Part shown: positions 4,497 to 8,385 of the stretch, in pieces
Numbering within the stretch: the first letter of the stretch is position 1
Layout: each line of letters opens with the position of its first letter
Assembly: GCA_964652825.1 (NCBI GenBank)
Contig: CAZZCU010000051.1
Span: forward strand, 1 to 8,385
Direction: 5' to 3'
DNA: 8,385 bases
DNA from: CAZZCU01 sp964652825
GTDB taxonomy: Bacteria; Bdellovibrionota_B; Oligoflexia; Oligoflexales; CAZZCU01
Notes under the pieces: model-generated
What the model was told of the DNA's origin: nothing
The model's input: the letters and a program-made list of their open reading frames with translations, nothing else
Database searches by the model: none
Position numbers and translations under genes: made by a program

Positions 4497-6935
4497 ATGC
4501 TCGACATCGCCAGTCAGATCACCGCGGAACTCAAACTCCAGGAGTTTCAAGTCCGCAACGCCATTAAATTGATGTTTGAAGAAGGTTGTACCATTCCCTT
4601 CGTCGCGCGTTACCGCAAAGAAAAAACCGGCTCGATGGATGAAGTGAATCTACGTTCCATACGTGATCGGCACGTTTATCTCACCGAGTTGGTGACCAGC
4701 CGCGCTAAATATCTGAAGGTGGTGGAAGAGCATTGTCAAAAACGCCCCGAGCTGGCGGCCCAATGGCCGGAGTTGCAACGTAAGTTTAATGCCGCCATGA
4801 CCAAGCAGGAATTGGAAGATCTTTATCTACCTTTCAAACCCAAACGACGAACGCGCGCCCAAGTCGCCAAAGAAAAAGGCCTGGAACCGCTGGCGGATAA
4901 AATTCTTGCCAGTGACGCGACCATGGACGATTTGCCAAGCTTGGCGACGGCGTATGTTACAGCCAAAGACAGCACGATCGACGCCGCCTTGCGGGTCGAA
5001 GATGCGCAACAGGCTTTAGTCGGAGCCGCGGATATCATTGCCGAGCGACTGGCCGAAACCGCGGAATTACGTGCACTTGTGCGCCGCATGACCGCCGAAA
5101 CCGGTATGTTGACGTCGCAAAAAACCGATAGCGATACCAAGACTGGTGAAACGATCGCCAACAAAAACGGCAAGCCGGTTGATATCAATAAGTATCAGAA
5201 TTACTTCAATTACCGCGAACCAGTGCTTAAAGCCGCCGCGCATCGTGTGATGGCGATTCGCCGCGGCGAAGCCGAAAAAGTTTTGAAAGTTAATATCGAA
5301 GTTGATAGTGCGTTGATCACCAAAACCTTAGAAGAACATTTTCTGGCGAACCGCAGATTCTCGGAGATCGTTCGCACGTGGCTACGCGGCGTCATCGAAG
5401 ACGCTTATCGTCGTTTATTGAATCCATCCATCGAGACGGAAATTCGCCTGGAATTAAAAAGCCGCGCCGAAGAAGAAGCTATCCGCGTCTTCGCCAAAAA
5501 TTTGCAGAATCTGCTGTTGCTCCCGCCTATTCCCGGCAAAGTCGTGATGGGCATTGATCCCGGGCTACGCACCGGTTGCAAGATTGCTGTTGTCTCAGCT
5601 ACTGGTAAATTGCTGGCAACCAATACGATCTATCCTGAACTTGGTCGTGACAGTGGCCCCAAAACCGAAGCAGCAAAAAAACAAATGCTCGACCTGATCC
5701 GTACACATCAGGTGCAATGCATCGCGATCGGCAACGGTACTGGCAGCCGTGAGATTAATCGCGTCGTCGTCGAGGTGCTAAAAGAAAATCAACTAAGCGA
5801 AGTTAAACGCGTGACAGTCAATGAAGCGGGCGCCAGTGTTTACTCGACCGATGATATCGCGCGCGAGGAGTTCCCCGATCTTGATCCGACCTTGCGCGGT
5901 GCCGTCAGTATCGGCCGCCGCCTGCAAGACCCGCTGGCCGAGCTGGTAAAAATTGATCCGCGCTCGATTGGCGTCGGCCAATACCAGCACGACGTCAATG
6001 TTAATAAGCTCAAGTCCAGTCTGGAAGAAGTGGTCGAAAGCTGTGTAAACCGTGTCGGCGTTAATCTCAACACAGCTTCTTATAAATTACTCGGTTATGT
6101 TTCGGGCATCGGTCCGGTATTGGCGAAAAACATCGTGAGTTTTCGCGATCAGAGTGGCGGTTTTAAAGATCGCCAGCAACTACTCAAAGTCGCTGGCTTC
6201 GGCCCCAAGGCTTTTGAGCAGGCCGCCGGTTTCTTACGCGTGCCCTCGGCGACGAATCCTCTTGATAATTCCGCCGTGCATCCGGAGCGTTATGACATTG
6301 TTGAACAGATCGCCAAGGATTTGCAGCGTCCGATCTCGGATATCATCGGCCAAAAACCGGTCGTCGAGGCCGTTCATTGGGAGAAGTATGTTTCCGACAC
6401 CGTGGGTATGCCCACACTGACGGATATCGCCGCGGAGTTAATTAAACCTGGTCGCGATCCGCGCGAGGATGGCGCCCGCCTGATGTTCTCCGAAGCCGTT
6501 AGTACGCTTGAAGACCTTAAAATCAATATGGTGTTGCCAGGCACGGTCACCAATGTCACCAACTTTGGAGCTTTCGTTGATATCGGTGTGCACCAGGACG
6601 GACTGGTGCATATCAGTGAATTGTCCAACGAGTTTGTGAAAGATCCGGCCGCGGTCATCGCTGTCGGTGATATCGTGCAGGTACGCGTGATGGATGTTGA
6701 TATCGGACGTAAACGTATCTCGCTAAGCTGTCGTCTAAATCCAGTCAAAGGCGGAGCACAGGCAACGACCACGCCGGCAACGAAATCGACCAACCAGCGC
6801 CCGACCTCAGCAAACCAGACGACATCGCCGCGCGGCGGCAGACAACCACACAGCAAGGGAAAACCTCAAGCGCCCGCGCAGCCCCAGCGGCAATACACGG
6901 CCGAAGATCTGTTGGCGAAGTTTAATCGGAGGTAG
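4497..6935 (+). CDS. tex: Tex-family transcription accessory protein (YhgF)
   Basis: This is an 812-residue cytoplasmic nucleic-acid-binding protein. Tex is widespread and linked to transcription and RNA-related stress processes; its exact biochemical role is unsettled. The order of domains is typical: an N-terminal helical Tex_N region (about 1-190, with IPFVARYRKEKTG at 33-45 and the LEDLYLPFKPKRRTRA block at 106-121), a YqgF/RNase H-like domain beginning VVMGIDPGLRTGCK (349-362) with AIGNGTGSRE (410-419) and NEAGASVYSTDD (442-453), a helix-hairpin-helix region (about 500-580, GIGPVLAKNIVSFR and AGFGPKAFEQAAGFLR), and an S1 RNA-binding domain (about 679-747, GTVTNVTNFGAFVDIGVHQDG). A basic Gln/Pro/Thr-rich disordered tail (748-800) ends in a short predicted helix, TAEDLLAKF. 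AGG (4487-4489) precedes ATG 4497 by 7 bases. The next gene's Shine-Dalgarno overlaps the tex stop codon. Confidence 0.96.
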   Translation: MLDIASQITAELKLQEFQVRNAIKLMFEEGCTIPFVARYRKEKTGSMDEVNLRSIRDRHVYLTELVTSRAKYLKVVEEHCQKRPELAAQWPELQRKFNAAMTKQELEDLYLPFKPKRRTRAQVAKEKGLEPLADKILASDATMDDLPSLATAYVTAKDSTIDAALRVEDAQQALVGAADIIAERLAETAELRALVRRMTAETGMLTSQKTDSDTKTGETIANKNGKPVDINKYQNYFNYREPVLKAAAHRVMAIRRGEAEKVLKVNIEVDSALITKTLEEHFLANRRFSEIVRTWLRGVIEDAYRRLLNPSIETEIRLELKSRAEEEAIRVFAKNLQNLLLLPPIPGKVVMGIDPGLRTGCKIAVVSATGKLLATNTIYPELGRDSGPKTEAAKKQMLDLIRTHQVQCIAIGNGTGSREINRVVVEVLKENQLSEVKRVTVNEAGASVYSTDDIAREEFPDLDPTLRGAVSIGRRLQDPLAELVKIDPRSIGVGQYQHDVNVNKLKSSLEEVVESCVNRVGVNLNTASYKLLGYVSGIGPVLAKNIVSFRDQSGGFKDRQQLLKVAGFGPKAFEQAAGFLRVPSATNPLDNSAVHPERYDIVEQIAKDLQRPISDIIGQKPVVEAVHWEKYVSDTVGMPTLTDIAAELIKPGRDPREDGARLMFSEAVSTLEDLKINMVLPGTVTNVTNFGAFVDIGVHQDGLVHISELSNEFVKDPAAVIAVGDIVQVRVMDVDIGRKRISLSCRLNPVKGGAQATTTPATKSTNQRPTSANQTTSPRGGRQPHSKGKPQAPAQPQRQYTAEDLLAKFNRR

Positions 6936-6940
6936 GGATT
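6928..6940 (+). promoter_or_regulatory. Shine-Dalgarno of mtnP overlapping the tex end
   Basis: GGAGG at 6928-6932 ends immediately before the tex stop codon TAG (6933-6935) and lies 8 bases before GTG 6941. It is a near-perfect site at ideal spacing, which supports the GTG start over any downstream ATG and indicates coupling of mtnP translation to tex. Confidence 0.7.
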
Positions 6941-7819
6941 GTGCCGCAAACGCAGACATTGACGCTCGGCGTGATCGGCGGCTCCGGTGTATATAATATC
7001 AAAGACCTGCGAATCATCGGCGAACATGCGATCACGACGCCGTTTGGCGAGCCTTCCGACAAGATTATCGAAGCCGATGCTGCCGGTAATCGCGTGTATT
7101 TTCTGCCGCGCCATGGCGTCGGACATCGCCTAACACCAAGCGAAGTCAATTACCGCGCCAATATTCATGCGCTAAAAAGCCTCGGTGTCACCCATATTCT
7201 CGCCGTCAGCGCCGTGGGCATTATGAAGGAACATATTCATCCTGGCGATCTGGTCATACCGGATCAAATTTACGATCGTACCAAAGGCAACCGTGCCAGC
7301 ACTTTTTTTGGACGCGGTTTGGTCGGGCATGTGAGTTTAGCCGATCCATTTTGTCACGAGCTGGCAACGATGGTCGCCGGGATCGCCAAAGAACATTCGC
7401 AACGCACCCACGTTGGCGGAACTTATATTTGTATCGAAGGTCCGCAGTTTTCAACACGCGCCGAATCCAATTACTATCGTCAAGCGGTGGATGCCACCGT
7501 CATCGGCATGACGGCAATTCCAGAGGCCAAGCTGGCACGCGAAGCCGAGATTGCTTATGCCATGCTGGCTTTGGCAACCGACTACGATTGCTGGCATACC
7601 ACCGAAGATGATGTCTCCGCCGAAGCCGTGGTAAAAGTGCTGGCCGCCAATGCCGCGCTGGCAAATGCGGTGATTGCCTCTGTCGCTAAACAGAGCCAGC
7701 ACTTAAGCAGCTGCGCCTGTCATGATGCGGCACAATTTGCACTGGTGACACAAACAGAACGCATACCGGCAGCGATTAAAACCGAACTTAAAACCTTGTA
7801 CGGTAAGTATCTAAAATGA
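6941..7819 (+). CDS. mtnP: S-methyl-5'-thioadenosine phosphorylase
   Basis: This cytoplasmic enzyme splits 5'-methylthioadenosine, a by-product of polyamine and quorum-signal synthesis, with phosphate into adenine and methylthioribose-1-phosphate. The 292 residues fit the MTAP branch of the PNP/MTAP family. Visible blocks are GVIGGSGVYN (10-19, phosphate loop), PRHGVGH (56-62), SAVG (90-93), GGTYICIEGPQFSTRAES (159-176), VIGMTAIPEAKLAREAE (187-203) with Met190, and ATDYDCW (212-218). The D-Y-D motif corresponds to the aspartates that contact adenine in characterised MTAPs, favouring adenosine-type over inosine-type substrates. A C-A-C (258-260) near the C-terminus recalls the CxC motif of some archaeal MTAPs. 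The start is GTG with a strong GGAGG. No other methionine-salvage gene is visible, so methylthioribose-1-phosphate handling must be encoded elsewhere or absent. Confidence 0.93.
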   Translation: MPQTQTLTLGVIGGSGVYNIKDLRIIGEHAITTPFGEPSDKIIEADAAGNRVYFLPRHGVGHRLTPSEVNYRANIHALKSLGVTHILAVSAVGIMKEHIHPGDLVIPDQIYDRTKGNRASTFFGRGLVGHVSLADPFCHELATMVAGIAKEHSQRTHVGGTYICIEGPQFSTRAESNYYRQAVDATVIGMTAIPEAKLAREAEIAYAMLALATDYDCWHTTEDDVSAEAVVKVLAANAALANAVIASVAKQSQHLSSCACHDAAQFALVTQTERIPAAIKTELKTLYGKYLK

Positions 7820-8268
7820 TCGAAACCAAACCAGTTCCCGAACATCAGCTAGAAACCTGGTACGAAACCCCAGTGTATTACGAAGACACTGATTTTTCCG
7901 GGTTCGTCTATCACGCCAACTATCTGAAGTTTTTTGAGCGCGCACGCGAGCACCTGCTTGGCATCGATGCGATGCGTGAGATGTTTAAGCAAGGCGTGCA
8001 TTTTGTTGTTTATGATGTACAGGCGAAGTTTCTATCACCGGCTCGTCACGGTGACCATATTGCCGTGCACACTCTCTGTCGTTTTAATCAATCACCGCGT
8101 TTGCGGTTTGAACAAATTGCCTACAACGACCGCAATCTCACCAATGCCCGGAAACTGGTGGATGCACGTATTACTGTGGTCATGATCGATAAAGATGGTC
8201 GGCCATTGCGTATCTCGCCCGAGATCGAACAGGCTTTGTTGGCCAAAGCAATGACGTCCCATCCGTAA
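7816..8268 (+). CDS. YbgC/FadM-type hotdog acyl-CoA thioesterase
   Basis: This is a 150-residue single hotdog-fold protein predicted to hydrolyse acyl-CoA (or acyl-ACP) thioesters in the cytoplasm. The signature VYYEDTDFSGFVYHANYL (20-37) followed by KFFERARE (38-45) is the YbgC/4-hydroxybenzoyl-CoA thioesterase active-site helix region. Asp26 is the likely catalytic acid and Tyr32/His33/Asn35 are conserved. KFLSPARHGD (71-80) matches the family's second strand block. The closest family name is YbgC, which normally sits before tolQRA; here it follows mtnP, so a paralogue with another role is possible and I give no symbol. ATG 7816 overlaps the mtnP TGA as ATGA, with only a weak GGTAAG upstream, indicating translational coupling. 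The length is slightly above the E. coli YbgC size, mainly from about 15 extra N-terminal residues. Confidence 0.88.
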   Translation: MIETKPVPEHQLETWYETPVYYEDTDFSGFVYHANYLKFFERAREHLLGIDAMREMFKQGVHFVVYDVQAKFLSPARHGDHIAVHTLCRFNQSPRLRFEQIAYNDRNLTNARKLVDARITVVMIDKDGRPLRISPEIEQALLAKAMTSHP

Positions 8269-8320
8269 ATGAGACGCCCTGACGCTACTCTTTGCTATTG
8301 CTATTATTAAGTATAAACTG

Positions 8321-8342
8321 GCCCACTTACGTGGGCTTCTTC
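8321..8342 (+). terminator. Intrinsic terminator-like hairpin ending the tex-mtnP-thioesterase unit
   Basis: GCCCAC (8321-8326) pairs with GTGGGC (8331-8336) around the loop TTAC, and a G-U wobble can extend the base. TTCTTC follows as an interrupted U-rich tail. It lies 52 bases after the thioesterase stop. The stem is short (6-7 bp), so termination may be partial. The right arm GTGGG can instead pair with CCCAC at 8342-8346. Confidence 0.5.
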
Positions 8343-8346
8343 CCAC

Positions 8347-8385
8347 ATGTCACTTCATGACCTGAGGTTGTATTGGCACAAAGGT
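8347..8385 (+). other. Possible start of a downstream gene, cut by the window edge
   Basis: Two starts are possible. ATG 8347 opens a frame reading M-S-L-H-D-L-R-L-Y-W-H-K-G to the window end but has no Shine-Dalgarno at the right distance. TTG 8373 (M-A-Q-R) has GAGG at 8364-8367, five bases before it. Too little sequence remains to choose or to name a product. Confidence 0.25.

Noticed and set aside
6374..6856. 160-codon minus-strand frame inside tex
   Set aside because: It is antisense to the S1 domain coding region. Codon-periodic sequence explains its openness, and it has no domain or start signal of its own.
8292..8317. TTGCTA repeated twice followed by TATAAA, resembling a promoter
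   Set aside because: The spacing from either TTGCTA to TATAAA (8312-8317) is 14 or 8 bp, too short, and the implied start would fall inside the terminator-like hairpin. The tandem hexamer may be chance.

Overview
The window is about 8.4 kb of bacterial chromosome with moderate GC content. Every supported gene lies on the + strand and genes are tightly packed. The gene set (PgpA, Ndk, Tex, MTA phosphorylase, a YbgC-type thioesterase, lipoproteins with clear lipoboxes) and the sequence of the Ndk and Tex homologues suggest a gammaproteobacterium. I cannot place it at genus level. No tRNA, rRNA, insertion sequence, CRISPR array or phage gene is visible, and this looks like ordinary core chromosome with a small, less conserved segment in the middle.

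Region 1 (1-3008) is envelope-related. The last codons of an upstream gene overlap pgpA (phosphatidylglycerol synthesis) by one base. Next comes a 70-base gap with three 11-bp tandem repeats, each beginning GTTAA, placed like a response-regulator binding site. It is followed by a major facilitator superfamily (MFS) permease, then a DUF2252 kinase-fold protein whose ribosome binding site overlaps the permease stop codon. The permease and DUF2252 gene therefore look like a translationally coupled pair.

Region 2 (3009-4021) holds two small lipoprotein genes. One encodes a cysteine-rich protein with a duplicated CxGVNxCKGQG motif, resembling bufferin-type copper-binding peptides but carrying a lipobox. 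The other encodes a 75-residue lipoprotein of unknown function. Both are preceded by the same GCTAAAAT -10-like element. A GC-rich imperfect hairpin follows the second gene, and a good sigma-70-like promoter for ndk follows that.

Region 3 (4022-8385) holds nucleotide and RNA housekeeping genes. ndk (nucleoside diphosphate kinase) appears to use a TTG start, and a perfect 9-bp hairpin engulfs its stop codon. Then come tex (812-residue S1/YqgF/HhH nucleic-acid-binding protein), mtnP (5'-methylthioadenosine phosphorylase, GTG start) and a YbgC-type hotdog thioesterase. The junctions of the last three (5-base gap with the Shine-Dalgarno overlapping the tex stop, then an ATGA overlap) indicate one coupled transcript. 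It ends at a terminator-like hairpin near 8321-8342, part of which can also form a competing hairpin. A further gene probably begins in the last 40 bases.

I did not find a convincing new multi-gene system. The items most worth a second look are the cysteine-rich lipoprotein without its usual modification genes, the DUF2252 protein lacking the expected catalytic-type aspartate, and the 11-bp repeats between pgpA and the permease gene.
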